Below, piece after piece: positions 1 to 8,675 of a DNA stretch of 64,000 nucleotides. How positions within the stretch are numbered: position 1 is the first letter of the stretch; each line of letters starts with the position of its first letter. The translations under genes and the position numbers were made by a program. Location of the stretch: NCBI GenBank assembly GCA_026002835.1, contig BPGC01000001.1, positions 124,001-188,000 on the forward strand. The letters are read 5' to 3'. The notes under the pieces were generated by a model. That model made no database searches and was not told the DNA's origin. It saw nothing but the letters and a program-made list of their open reading frames with translations. The stretch comes from Candidatus Nitrosocaldaceae archaeon (lineage in GTDB: Archaea; Thermoproteota; Nitrososphaeria; Nitrososphaerales; Nitrosocaldaceae).

Positions 1-1
1 T

Positions 2-727
2 CCGTTTGGAACACCAGCGTATTATATAGATAATGCTTTAAGAGCAGTTAAAGATCAAGGGATGATATGTTTAACAGCTACTGATACTCCAGTATTACAA
101 GGGTTGCATAATAGAGTAGCAGAGAGGAGATATTATGGAAGATCGTTAAGGGTTGAGTATAGTAATGAATTAGCATTAAGATTGTTATTAGGATTGTTAG
201 CAAGAGTTGCTGGAAGGTTAGATCTAGCAATCAAACCATTGTTTGTGCATAGTATTAGGAATCATATGAGAGTTTATGCAAAGATAACAGTTAGTAGCAC
301 AGAAGCAGATAAGATGCTAGATAGTTTAGGATTATTATATCATTGTTTCAGATGCAATAATAGAGGCATAGATGAATATTGTAAATATTGTAATAAGAGT
401 ATGAGTAAAGCTGGAGCGTTATGGAATGATAATATATTTGATAAACAATTCATTGAGAAGATGCTCAATGCTTATAATCAAACATTCGATAAATATTGTA
501 AAAAAATACTGCTAATAGCTAAAGATGAGTTAGATATACCACTATATTATGCATTAGATGGTATAAGCAAGAGATTAAAGATCGCACCTCCTAAGCTTGA
601 TAAGATCATACAATTGTTAAAAGATAATGGGTTTCAAGCTAGTAGAACAAGTCTAATGTTAAATGGATTCAAGACAGATGCAGATTATCACCAGATAATT
701 AATATTATAGGAAACCAATACAGATAA
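2..727 (+). CDS. trm1: tRNA (guanine-26 N2)-dimethyltransferase Trm1, 5'-truncated by the window edge
   Basis: The reading frame is open from the first bases and continues upstream of the window, so only the C-terminal part (about 241 codons) is visible. The opening residues PFGTPAYY followed by LTATDTPVL match the DPFG-type catalytic loop and adjacent strand of Trm1 SAM-dependent methyltransferases. A Cys4 zinc-binding cluster (CFRC, then CKYC) follows, as in archaeal Trm1. The enzyme methylates G26 of tRNA using S-adenosylmethionine. Its 3' end overlaps the convergent rlmE gene by 23 nt. The family call is firm; whether it also acts on G27 cannot be told. Confidence 0.93.
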   Translation, partial: PFGTPAYYIDNALRAVKDQGMICLTATDTPVLQGLHNRVAERRYYGRSLRVEYSNELALRLLLGLLARVAGRLDLAIKPLFVHSIRNHMRVYAKITVSSTEADKMLDSLGLLYHCFRCNNRGIDEYCKYCNKSMSKAGALWNDNIFDKQFIEKMLNAYNQTFDKYCKKILLIAKDELDIPLYYALDGISKRLKIAPPKLDKIIQLLKDNGFQASRTSLMLNGFKTDADYHQIINIIGNQYR

Positions 728-1292
728 AATACACCTCACTACTAGCTTTTCTACTAGCCTTTGGTTTGAAGAGATAAACCCTCTTGAACCTTTTGTTAAG
801 GTCTGCTCTAAGTTTATTTATATTCTCACCTTCAAACACCTTTATTACCATCTTACCATTCTTTCTTAACACCTTATCTGCTAACTCTAACGCTTTATAT
901 ACTAGATCTAGTTGCCTAAGATGATCTAGGCTCCATATGCCAGATATATTAGGAGCCATATCTGATAATATAAGATCTGCCTTCTTTCCTAGAATATCTA
1001 ATATGGAATTAGGTAAGTTCTCATCCTCTATACTACTCTTTATAAACTCTACTCCTGGCAAAGGTTTGATATCTCTAGTATCTACTCCAACTATCTTTCC
1101 ATTGTTTATGAATTGCATAACAACTTGTAACCATCCTCCTGGAGAACAACCTAGATCTACAACATACATATCATCATTAAAAACATGAAAAGATTTGTTT
1201 ATCTCTAGCAATTTAAAGGCAGCCCTACTTCTATACCCTAATCTCTTTGCTTCTTTCCTATAATGTTCTCTCTTTGCTTCTTCAGGTCTCAT
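705..1292 (-). CDS. rlmE: 23S rRNA (uridine-2'-O)-methyltransferase RlmE/FtsJ family
   Basis: The 195-residue protein has the full FtsJ layout: an N-terminal RSRAAFKLLEI segment carrying the catalytic Lys, the SAM-binding loop DLGCSPGGW, the catalytic Asp in LILSDMAP, a second Lys in VIKVFEGE and the final Glu in EVYFI (K-D-K-E tetrad). Size is typical of the single-domain archaeal enzyme. It likely 2'-O-methylates a uridine in the 23S A-loop. The start overlaps the end of the upstream TFE-beta-like gene by 11 nt, suggesting co-transcription and translational coupling. Confidence 0.93.
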   Translation of the reverse strand: MRPEEAKREHYRKEAKRLGYRSRAAFKLLEINKSFHVFNDDMYVVDLGCSPGGWLQVVMQFINNGKIVGVDTRDIKPLPGVEFIKSSIEDENLPNSILDILGKKADLILSDMAPNISGIWSLDHLRQLDLVYKALELADKVLRKNGKMVIKVFEGENINKLRADLNKRFKRVYLFKPKASRKASSEVYFICIGFL

Positions 1293-1689
1293 TTACAATC
1301 CTATTATTATATTCATCAATAACCCATTGCTCTATATATCTACAATTTGTTGAAGTTATAGAGCTATCTTGGTTGCACATATGCTCATATTCGCATAATA
1401 AACACGGAGCACATTCTATACATTTTGTATCAGCTGGAAGTCTTAATGCTACCAACTTGTATGTCCATCTGCCATTCTCTAAAACTTTTTCTCGGCTTAT
1501 CAATGCTCTCTTCTCTAACCTCATAGCTATCCTAGAACCATCTCTGCTAGTTAGATTTAATACCTTCCATAACTCACTCTGTAATATGCCTTGCTTACCT
1601 CTCTCAACTACCATAGCAAAGACTTTGGATGTTAGATCTTCGATACCTTCTTCCTCAGAAATATTTATATCTTCTTGTCTCTCCATCAT
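1282..1689 (-). CDS. TFE-beta-like winged-helix protein with Cys cluster (RPC34/RPC39 family)
   Basis: The 135-residue protein has an acidic N-terminus, a winged-helix region at about residues 18-80 (ILQSELWKVLNLTSRDGSRIAMRLEKRAL is the helix-turn-helix part, cited here only by position 34-62) and a C-terminal cluster of cysteines in a CIEC-x2-C-x2-C spacing plus two later Cys. This matches archaeal TFE-beta, which carries a winged helix and a cubane Fe-S cluster and assists RNA polymerase during initiation. It sits first in a two-gene unit with rlmE. An alternative is an unrelated MarR/Lrp-like regulator; the Cys cluster argues for TFE-beta. Confidence 0.68.
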   Translation of the reverse strand: MMERQEDINISEEEGIEDLTSKVFAMVVERGKQGILQSELWKVLNLTSRDGSRIAMRLEKRALISREKVLENGRWTYKLVALRLPADTKCIECAPCLLCEYEHMCNQDSSITSTNCRYIEQWVIDEYNNRIVNET

Positions 1690-1900
1690 ATCAAAACACC
1701 TATTTATTATTTATTATATAGCTTACAGAGTTTATATGTTTTTTGATTGTTGTACTAGAAATCTCTTTAAAAAGAAGTAATTTTAATAAATTCTCCATTT
1801 TTAGAGAATTGATCCTTTATATAGATAATCAAACGATGTAATATAAATCTATAATTTGTTACTAAAAGCATATTAAGCATTGTCATATTGGTATAGAATA

Positions 1901-4648
1901 ATGAAGAAAATAGCAGTAATAATGGTATTGCTGATATTAGCATCGCCTTTAGCATATGCACAAGAGAAAGGATCCTATACAGATCAGATTATATTCATAC
2001 ATTACCAAGATGAAAGCGTTGCAGTGCAGGAGGTAAAAGCTGGTAATCTAGATGCATACTTTTGGAGAGTACCATTAGAGCTAGTATCTGATCTTAGAGA
2101 TGATCCTAATGTGAAATTATACGAAACACCAGGAGGAAGACTTAGTATATTATTAAATCCAGCACCTTCTGATGAAGGATTGAACCCATTCTCTATAAGA
2201 GATGTAAGATATGCTATGAACTATCTTATAGATAGAGATCTTATAGTAAATGAGATCTTAAAAGGTGCTGCTGCAGTATCCTATTCAGCATTTAGCCAGT
2301 TTGATCCAGATTATATAGTATTAGTAGATATCCTAGAATCGTTTGGCTTTAGATATAATCCAACTCTTGCAGATTCGATGATAACAAAAGCATTAGAAGC
2401 GCATGGTGCTGTAAAGAGAGATGGTAAATGGTATTATGATGATCAACCAATAGTAATAAAATTCTTCATTAGGAATGATGATCCAAGAAGGAATAGTATA
2501 GGAAAATTGTTATCATCTGAATTAGAGAAACTAGGGTTTGAGATAGAAGAGATAAATGGAGATCTTAACAAGGCATTCACTTCTGTATATGGCTCAGATC
2601 CAAAGAGTTTTGAGTGGCATATCTATACAGAAGGTTGGGGGAGTTCAGCATTTGAGAAGTATGATAGTAGTTTAACAGCACAGATGTATGCTCCATGGTT
2701 TGGAGCGATGCCAGGCTTCCAGAACGAAGGTTTCTGGAATTATCAAAACCAGACATTAGATGATCTAACAATAAAAATCTTTAATGGTAATTATACATCA
2801 AAAGATGAAAGGGATCAGTTGTTAAGAGAAGCTGTAGAATTAGGAGTTAAAGAGTCAGTTAGGATATTTATAGCAAGCACTCTAGATCCTTATGTATTTA
2901 ATAAGGATATGGAAGGAGTAGTAGCAGATTTTGGTGCTGGTATTACTAGCAGATTTACTCTAATTAATGCTAGAAGCGATGATAATGAATTGAAGATTGG
3001 TATGAAGCAGATATATCAAGGTTCATGGAATCCAGTAGGTGGTTTAAGGGATTGGTACTCTACTAGAGTATGGCTAGGAGTAGCAGATCCAGCTATATTT
3101 AGACATCCTCATACTGGTGATATATTACCAGTTAGAGCTACTTGGCAAGTTGAGACTGCTGGTCCTAATGGTAAATTAGATGTCCCAGATGATGCCTTCA
3201 TCTGGAATGCCACTAACGAAGAATGGGTTAATGTTAAAGATGCAGATGCTACAAGCAAGGTAACATACGATCTGAAGTATAGTAAATGGCATGATGGCTC
3301 AATGATGGATAAGAACGATATATTATATGCTATATACTTCCTTTATGAATGGGGTAGTAAAGAGAGCGATGATGACCCAACATATGATCCAGAATATGCT
3401 GCAACTGCTCAGCAATTCATAAATACATTGAAAGGTATCAGATTCATAGATGATGATACTATAGAGGTTTATGTAGACTATTGGCATTTTGATGAAAATT
3501 ATATAGCAGATTATGCTGGTATATGGAGTAGCACCCCTTGGGAGATATATGCTGCTATGGAGGATGTTGTTATAAATAATAAAGCAGCATTCTCTAGATC
3601 TGAAGCAAGTGCAAATAATGTAAATTGGTTATCATTGTTAATAAAGGAGGATGCGGATTTAATTAAAGAATCGTTAGTAAAGTTTAGAGATGATAGCTTT
3701 ATTCCAAAACCATTAGATATTGATAACAGCTATGCTAATGAAAGGTATAACAATGCTATAAACTGGATTGATGAGAAAAACCATGCTGTTATAAGCAACG
3801 GTCCATTCTACCTAGATAATTATAACCCAGATGCTAGAACTATAACTATCAAAGCATTCAGAGATAACTCATATCCATTTGAGACTGGATATTGGCAAGA
3901 ATTTGAAGATGTAAAGTTAGCAACAATATCTAATTTAGATGTGCCATTATCAATAAATAGAGGAGATGAAGCGAGTATTGAAGGCAGCATAACATATGCT
4001 GGAGATTATAACGATGTTAAGATATTCTACTTCTTGAAGGATGGAAATGGTAACATTGTAGTTAAAGGTGAAACAACTGCTAAAGATGATGGTAGTTTTA
4101 CTATAGAGTTATCATCAAGTAATACTACAAAATTATCTGAAGGTTCAAATGAACTGAAGGTTATGGCTATAAGCAATAAAGCGTTATTGCCAGATATAAG
4201 GAGTGTAAGTCTTATAGCAGTGGGAGAAGCATTAGGGTTCAAACAGGTTACTATAGATGATAATACATTTGATATAGGAGTTAATATGGCAGATAATATC
4301 AGCAGCATATATATAGATCAAGAGAACAATTCGTTAGTATTATCATTAGAGAATATAGATGAGGATACAACTTTAGAGATAACTTTACCAAGAGAATTGA
4401 TAGATGCAAAGGAAGATGGTAATGATAAACCATTTGTAGTAATGGTAGATGGTGATATCGTTGATGTTCAAGAAGATAAGGCAGATAATGAGAGAAAGTT
4501 AACTATTCCATTAACTGCTAATAGTAGAGAAGTTAGGATAATAGGAACTCAAGTAGTACCAGAGTTTGGTATAATAGCATTATTAATCCTAACAATAGGT
4601 ATTGGAAGTATATTAATGCTCAGAAGATTAAACATAAATATCCACTAA
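1901..4648 (+). CDS. Cell-surface ABC substrate-binding protein (SBP_bac_5-like) with PEFG C-terminal anchor
   Basis: Starting at the ATG that opens a signal peptide (MKKIAVIMVLLILASPLAYA), the protein has 915 residues. Family-5 solute-binding motifs are clear but in unusual order: the motif normally in the second half (DVRYAMNYLIDRD, about residues 101-113) precedes the motif normally near the start (WHDGSMMDKNDILYA, about 463-477) and the NGPFYLDNYNP element (about 634). A beta-sandwich-like segment follows (about 680-775). The tail has a PEFG motif near residue 887, a hydrophobic stretch and a basic end, matching thaumarchaeal PEFG-CTERM sorting signals. It probably binds peptides or another small solute outside the cell. 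No permease or ATPase gene is adjacent. An upstream in-frame ATG seven codons earlier is less likely. Confidence 0.85.
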   Translation: MKKIAVIMVLLILASPLAYAQEKGSYTDQIIFIHYQDESVAVQEVKAGNLDAYFWRVPLELVSDLRDDPNVKLYETPGGRLSILLNPAPSDEGLNPFSIRDVRYAMNYLIDRDLIVNEILKGAAAVSYSAFSQFDPDYIVLVDILESFGFRYNPTLADSMITKALEAHGAVKRDGKWYYDDQPIVIKFFIRNDDPRRNSIGKLLSSELEKLGFEIEEINGDLNKAFTSVYGSDPKSFEWHIYTEGWGSSAFEKYDSSLTAQMYAPWFGAMPGFQNEGFWNYQNQTLDDLTIKIFNGNYTSKDERDQLLREAVELGVKESVRIFIASTLDPYVFNKDMEGVVADFGAGITSRFTLINARSDDNELKIGMKQIYQGSWNPVGGLRDWYSTRVWLGVADPAIFRHPHTGDILPVRATWQVETAGPNGKLDVPDDAFIWNATNEEWVNVKDADATSKVTYDLKYSKWHDGSMMDKNDILYAIYFLYEWGSKESDDDPTYDPEYAATAQQFINTLKGIRFIDDDTIEVYVDYWHFDENYIADYAGIWSSTPWEIYAAMEDVVINNKAAFSRSEASANNVNWLSLLIKEDADLIKESLVKFRDDSFIPKPLDIDNSYANERYNNAINWIDEKNHAVISNGPFYLDNYNPDARTITIKAFRDNSYPFETGYWQEFEDVKLATISNLDVPLSINRGDEASIEGSITYAGDYNDVKIFYFLKDGNGNIVVKGETTAKDDGSFTIELSSSNTTKLSEGSNELKVMAISNKALLPDIRSVSLIAVGEALGFKQVTIDDNTFDIGVNMADNISSIYIDQENNSLVLSLENIDEDTTLEITLPRELIDAKEDGNDKPFVVMVDGDIVDVQEDKADNERKLTIPLTANSREVRIIGTQVVPEFGIIALLILTIGIGSILMLRRLNINIH

Positions 4649-4907
4649 AATATTTTTATTATATTATTGAAACTATTAGATGTTATAATAATCGGTTTGT
4701 TAATATTCTAATTTAGGCTTACTATCTTTTGAATACTCATTATTTGGTTTAGATAAGCCATTTCTATATTTGTCAGAAGAGTTAAAGATGTTCATAGATA
4801 ACATTGCCATGGATCATCTTATTCTTGATTTATATCTGAAATATAGAGTAGCCAAGATAAGTAAGACTATCAAAGATATTTCTATGAATAAAGAAAATTT
4901 AAGAAGG

Positions 4908-5048
4908 TTAATCTTCGTCCTCTCTTTCTATCTCTATCTCTTCCAATTCTAAACCTTGTTGCTGTGCTATCTTAACGACTTCAACTAGTTTAGATAATAT
5001 CTCAGCTTTATCATTGCTATCTATCTTGAACTCTAACTCCACCTTCAT
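4908..5048 (-). CDS. Small acidic hypothetical protein (46 aa)
   Basis: From the ATG at 5048 the product is 46 residues, starting MKVELEFKID and ending in an acidic run (IEIEREDED). It looks like one beta strand, a helix and a charged tail. The start lies 52 nt from the divergent sufC start with a TATA-like box between them. The frame continues upstream without a stop, but the upstream residues are hydrophobic and would read through the shared promoter. No family is recognised; the balanced composition and promoter position suggest a real gene. Confidence 0.55.
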   Translation of the reverse strand: MKVELEFKIDSNDKAEILSKLVEVVKIAQQQGLELEEIEIEREDED

Positions 5049-5070
5049 ACTCTTAATACATACCGCTAAC

Positions 5071-5083
5071 TTTATATATATAA
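5071..5083. promoter_or_regulatory. Shared TATA element between sufC and the divergent small gene
   Basis: An alternating run tttatatatataa is nearly symmetric. Its centre is about 26 nt before the sufC ATG and about 29 nt before the ATG of the small gene on the other strand, the spacing expected for leaderless archaeal transcripts in both directions. Confidence 0.6.
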
Positions 5084-5100
5084 CGGCGTTATATTCATTC

Positions 5101-5862
5101 ATGCATAAACTAGAGATAATAGATTTACATGCAAATATAGATGAGAAGGAGATACTGAAAGGAGTTAATCTAACAGCTAATAGCAAAGAGGTTCATGCGA
5201 TAATGGGACCTAACGGATCTGGTAAGAGCACGTTAGCATACACATTATTAGGACATCCAAAATATACTGTAACAAAAGGAGATATAAGAGTAGATGGAGA
5301 GAGCATATTAGAATTATCTACAGATGAGAGAGCAAAGAAAGGATTATTCCTAGGCTTCCAATATCCAGTAGAGGTATCTGGAGTAGGATATACCAATTTC
5401 CTAAGAAATGCATATACAACATTAAGCAAGGCTTATGGAGATAATATGGAAGTATTCTTGACAGTAAGAGAGTTCCATGATTATGTAAAGAAGAATTTGG
5501 ATATAGTAGGATTTGATCCATCATTCCTAACAAGGTATCTAAATGAAGGATTCTCTGGAGGAGAGAAGAAGAGGTCTGAGGTTTTACAGATGCTTGTATT
5601 AAAGCCTAGATTTGTCATCCTAGATGAGCCAGACTCTGGTTTAGATATAGATGCAGTTAAATCTGTAGCAAACGCAATAAACCATCTGATAGAGAATACA
5701 GATGCAAGTATTATAGTTATAACACATTATGCTAGAATACTTCGATATCTAAACAAATTGGATTATGTGCACGTTATGGCGAAAGGAAAGATAGCAAAGT
5801 CTGGAGGAAGAGAGTTAGCAGAGATGCTTGAAGAGAAAGGTTATAGTTGGCTAGAAGAATAA
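5101..5862 (+). CDS. sufC: Fe-S cluster assembly ATPase SufC
   Basis: This ABC-type ATPase has Walker A GPNGSGKST, a Q-loop FLGFQYP typical of SufC, the signature FSGGEKKR and Walker B FVILDEPDSGLD. From the ATG at 5101 it is 253 residues, the usual SufC length, starting MHKLEIIDL. SufC powers the SufBCD scaffold that builds Fe-S clusters. The in-frame start further upstream would add a hydrophobic leader lying across the TATA box, so it was rejected. sufB and sufD are not adjacent here, whereas they often are in other genomes. Confidence 0.95.
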   Translation: MHKLEIIDLHANIDEKEILKGVNLTANSKEVHAIMGPNGSGKSTLAYTLLGHPKYTVTKGDIRVDGESILELSTDERAKKGLFLGFQYPVEVSGVGYTNFLRNAYTTLSKAYGDNMEVFLTVREFHDYVKKNLDIVGFDPSFLTRYLNEGFSGGEKKRSEVLQMLVLKPRFVILDEPDSGLDIDAVKSVANAINHLIENTDASIIVITHYARILRYLNKLDYVHVMAKGKIAKSGGRELAEMLEEKGYSWLEE

Positions 5863-5913
5863 AATCTTATTTATTTCAAAACCAATAAATTAACTCTATA
5901 ATTTAATATCCAT

Positions 5914-6513
5914 ATGAGCATTAACAATTCTATAGATAAGATAATGAATGAATTCTCCTCAATAGAGGAGAGGAGAGAACTCATTCTTAAAGGTATAAGG
6001 GATATACTTATGTATGCTAGAAAGGCTATAGTAGCAATTCATAAATCTGATCTCGATGAGGCTAAGAAACATATAGAATTGATGGATATAAAGCATAAAG
6101 AACTCAAAGAGTTAGCAATGGATGATCTATATTATTATCTTATCAATGCTGAGACAGAGATCGTGGAAGCAAAGTCTTTATATGCAATAGCAACTGATTA
6201 TAATCTACCATTATATGAAGAGTTGAATGTTAAAGGTAGTTCATATATTCTTGGCTTATTAGATTGCATAGGAGAGATGAAGAGGATGATCTTAGATCTA
6301 TTAAGAAATGACAATTATCATAAAGCATTGAGGCTATTCAAACTCATGGAAGATATATACTCTATACTCATGCCTTTTGCTGTTTATGATAATATCATGC
6401 AAGGTGTGAGAAGGAAATTGGATCATGATCGTATACTAATAGAATCTGTTAGAGAAGTTATCACAGAAGAGAGTAGAAGGAGAGCATTCTTGGATGAACT
6501 TAAGAAAGTATGA
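5914..6513 (+). CDS. Translin family protein
   Basis: The 199-residue all-helical protein matches archaeal translin: the EERRELILKGIRDILMYARKAI region, a middle helix with DDLYYYLINAETEIVEA, and the G-rich SSYILGLLDCIGEMKR segment followed by a long helix with MEDIYSIL. Translin homologues form ring-shaped octamers that bind and, in complex with TRAX-like subunits, cleave RNA. Its end overlaps the endonuclease V start by 20 nt, so the two are probably co-transcribed. Confidence 0.83.
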   Translation: MSINNSIDKIMNEFSSIEERRELILKGIRDILMYARKAIVAIHKSDLDEAKKHIELMDIKHKELKELAMDDLYYYLINAETEIVEAKSLYAIATDYNLPLYEELNVKGSSYILGLLDCIGEMKRMILDLLRNDNYHKALRLFKLMEDIYSILMPFAVYDNIMQGVRRKLDHDRILIESVREVITEESRRRAFLDELKKV

Positions 6514-7096
6514 ATATGCTATAAAACTTCAAGAAAGGTTAAGCATGTATGTAATAAGAGAAGATGTTATTAGAGATGAAGAGATTAGGTATATTGCAGG
6601 AGTTGATGTATCCTATAAAAGAAAGCAAGCGTATCCATGTATGGTTATAATAGACAGAAGTAATTTGGAGATGGTTTATCATAAATGTATGGAAGTTAAT
6701 ATAAACACTCCATATATTCCATCATTATTATTCCTTAGAGAAGGTAATATCATGCTTAATGTATTGAGAGACGAAAAGGATAGATATGATCTAATAATGG
6801 TTGATGGAAATGGAATTTTACATCCAAGGAGATTTGGTTTAGCATCTTATATAGGCTTCATGCTTGATAAACCTACAATTGGCGTAGCAAAGAAGTTATT
6901 ATGTGGCAAAATAATAGATGATAAAATTATCGATGATAATGAGGTTATAGGTAAAGTATACAATAATCTGTATATAAGCATAGGTCATAAGATATCGTTG
7001 GATACAGCAGTAAAGATTGTTAAAGAAACATCAAAGTATAAACTTCCAGAACCTATAAGATTAGCAGACAAAATATCAAGAAAATATATTAGTTAA
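6494..7096 (+). CDS. nfi: Endonuclease V (deoxyinosine 3' endonuclease)
   Basis: The 200-residue protein carries the family motifs in order: GVDVSY with the first catalytic Asp, PYIPSLLFLREG with the catalytic Glu, and VDGNGILHPRRFGLASYIG with the second Asp, followed by PTIGVAKKLL. Endonuclease V nicks DNA (or RNA) one nucleotide 3' of inosine in deaminated nucleic acid. It overlaps the translin gene upstream and by 8 nt the convergent reductase gene downstream. Confidence 0.95.
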   Translation: MNLRKYEYAIKLQERLSMYVIREDVIRDEEIRYIAGVDVSYKRKQAYPCMVIIDRSNLEMVYHKCMEVNINTPYIPSLLFLREGNIMLNVLRDEKDRYDLIMVDGNGILHPRRFGLASYIGFMLDKPTIGVAKKLLCGKIIDDKIIDDNEVIGKVYNNLYISIGHKISLDTAVKIVKETSKYKLPEPIRLADKISRKYIS

Positions 7097-8567
7097 CATA
7101 TATCTCTTCTTTTATAGCAAACTTTTCAAATGCCTCGTTGAGTTCCTTCATCAACCTTTTATGCCATTCCTCGAACTCTGATGGTTTCTTTGGATAATTT
7201 CTATATAACTCAACCAATACTTTATTCTTCTCAGCAGTATACTTTAATCCTTCAGCAGTCTTTCTATGTGTAATTGCTCTTATCATCATACCAATCTTAT
7301 CTATGTGACTAAACTCTGGATGTTCACCTTTAGTAATCTTCTCTATATCTAGCTTTGATAAGAAATGCTTCATTCCATAGTTTATCTGCTCATTTGATAA
7401 CGTTTGTAGGAATCTCCTAAATACTTCTAAACCAGCAGTTTTATAGCCATAATCATTTACAAAGTCTAGATTATATTGCCATAAGCCTTCTTCAGTTGTA
7501 TCGTTTGCCTCTATAGCTCTAACTACATTCTTTCCTGCTAATACACCAGCTATTATTGCTGGTCCAATACCTCCAGCATCTAACGGTTTTGGCATCCATG
7601 CTGCATCACCAACAAGCATATATCCATTTGCAACCAAACAATCATTCTGTCTTCTAACACTAACCTGCCATGTACCCCAAGCATTCCCATCATCCATGCT
7701 AGAGTTCGCTAGTCTAGGATTACTTATTACTGGATTCATCTTTACATAATTATCTATCAATGTTTTCAGATCGTCTCTTTTATTCAAGGCTCTGTTCCTT
7801 AACTCTAGGCTTTTATGTTGCACGCCTAAACCGATATTTGCTTTATGCTCACCTTTTGGAAATACCCAAGCATAGCCTCCTGGTGCTATCTTCTGATCAA
7901 GGTGTATTAATGCATAATCTGGATCAAAGTATGTTTTATCATTACTTGCTTTATCAAATTCTAATATGTATCTTCCAGTAGACTCTAGATCATCTCTATC
8001 TATCTTTCTCTGTATGAAACTTTTTATTGGCAGATTTGTTCTTAGAACAGATGTTATGCCAGTGCAATCAATAACTACTTTTGCCCTCTTTTTGTATGGT
8101 ATCATCTTACCATCTTCCTTCTTCAATCCAATAACTCCTTTTACTTGATTATCTTCATGATACACACTTGTTAAATTAACATTCCAATCAAATTCTATGC
8201 CAACTTTAAGAGCATCGTTCAATTGCTTCTGAGGCAATAACTTCCTATTCAGAATGTATCCTTCTCCCTCAAAGTATATCGCTGTTTCATGATCTGGAGA
8301 ATAAGCAACGACTCCTTTTACTGGATGCTCAACCTCTGGTTTATTCCAACTTATACCTATAGCTTTTGTCATGTAATCTACGCTATTCTTTCCAACAGCA
8401 TCACCACAAACCCACCCATTTATTGTCTTTCTTCCAGCATTCTTTGGATCATTCCTATCTATAATCAGTATTCTAAGATTCTGTTTAGAATATATTGCTG
8501 CTGATGTTCCTGCTATCATTCCTGCAATGCCAGCTCCTGCTACTATAATATCATAATCATATTCCAT
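7089..8567 (-). CDS. Geranylgeranyl reductase family FAD oxidoreductase (large form)
   Basis: The 492-residue flavoprotein opens with a Rossmann FAD-binding motif (VAGAGIAGMIAGTSAA) and contains the second FAD motif GYMLVGDAAWMPKPLDAGGIGPA. This layout is typical of digeranylgeranylglycerophospholipid and geranylgeranyl reductases, which saturate the isoprenoid chains of archaeal lipids. It is longer than the 376-residue paralogue at 31213-32343, so the two probably act on different substrates. The gene stands alone, with a C/D sRNA candidate just upstream of its start. Confidence 0.87.
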   Translation of the reverse strand: MEYDYDIIVAGAGIAGMIAGTSAAIYSKQNLRILIIDRNDPKNAGRKTINGWVCGDAVGKNSVDYMTKAIGISWNKPEVEHPVKGVVAYSPDHETAIYFEGEGYILNRKLLPQKQLNDALKVGIEFDWNVNLTSVYHEDNQVKGVIGLKKEDGKMIPYKKRAKVVIDCTGITSVLRTNLPIKSFIQRKIDRDDLESTGRYILEFDKASNDKTYFDPDYALIHLDQKIAPGGYAWVFPKGEHKANIGLGVQHKSLELRNRALNKRDDLKTLIDNYVKMNPVISNPRLANSSMDDGNAWGTWQVSVRRQNDCLVANGYMLVGDAAWMPKPLDAGGIGPAIIAGVLAGKNVVRAIEANDTTEEGLWQYNLDFVNDYGYKTAGLEVFRRFLQTLSNEQINYGMKHFLSKLDIEKITKGEHPEFSHIDKIGMMIRAITHRKTAEGLKYTAEKNKVLVELYRNYPKKPSEFEEWHKRLMKELNEAFEKFAIKEEIYVN

Positions 8568-8608
8568 GCATTTAGCAAAGTATTAACTATTAATTTAATG
8601 TTTAGGAT

Positions 8609-8675
8609 TAGGTCAGTTCGTCGCGAGGTCTTCATAGTATATCCTCAGACTGGAGCGGCTCTTACTTCATCCCTA
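8609..8675 (-). ncRNA. Candidate C/D box guide sRNA
   Basis: This G+C-rich island sits in AT-rich intergenic DNA. Read on the minus strand it shows a C-like box (GGGATGA), a D' CTGA, a C'-like ACTATGA, and a terminal D box CTGA, flanked by a 4-bp stem TAGG/CCTA. About 18 nt separate C from D' and 15 nt separate C' from D, compatible with two guide segments. The total is 67 nt, within the archaeal size range. The window also encodes the C/D RNP proteins Nop5 and fibrillarin. The C and C' boxes each deviate from consensus and no rRNA target was confirmed. Confidence 0.65.

Noticed and set aside
4770..4952. 60-codon plus-strand frame starting at TTG after the substrate-binding protein gene
   Set aside because: It overlaps the end of the small acidic minus-strand gene, lacks a good start context and ends in a low-complexity Tyr/Leu/Phe run.
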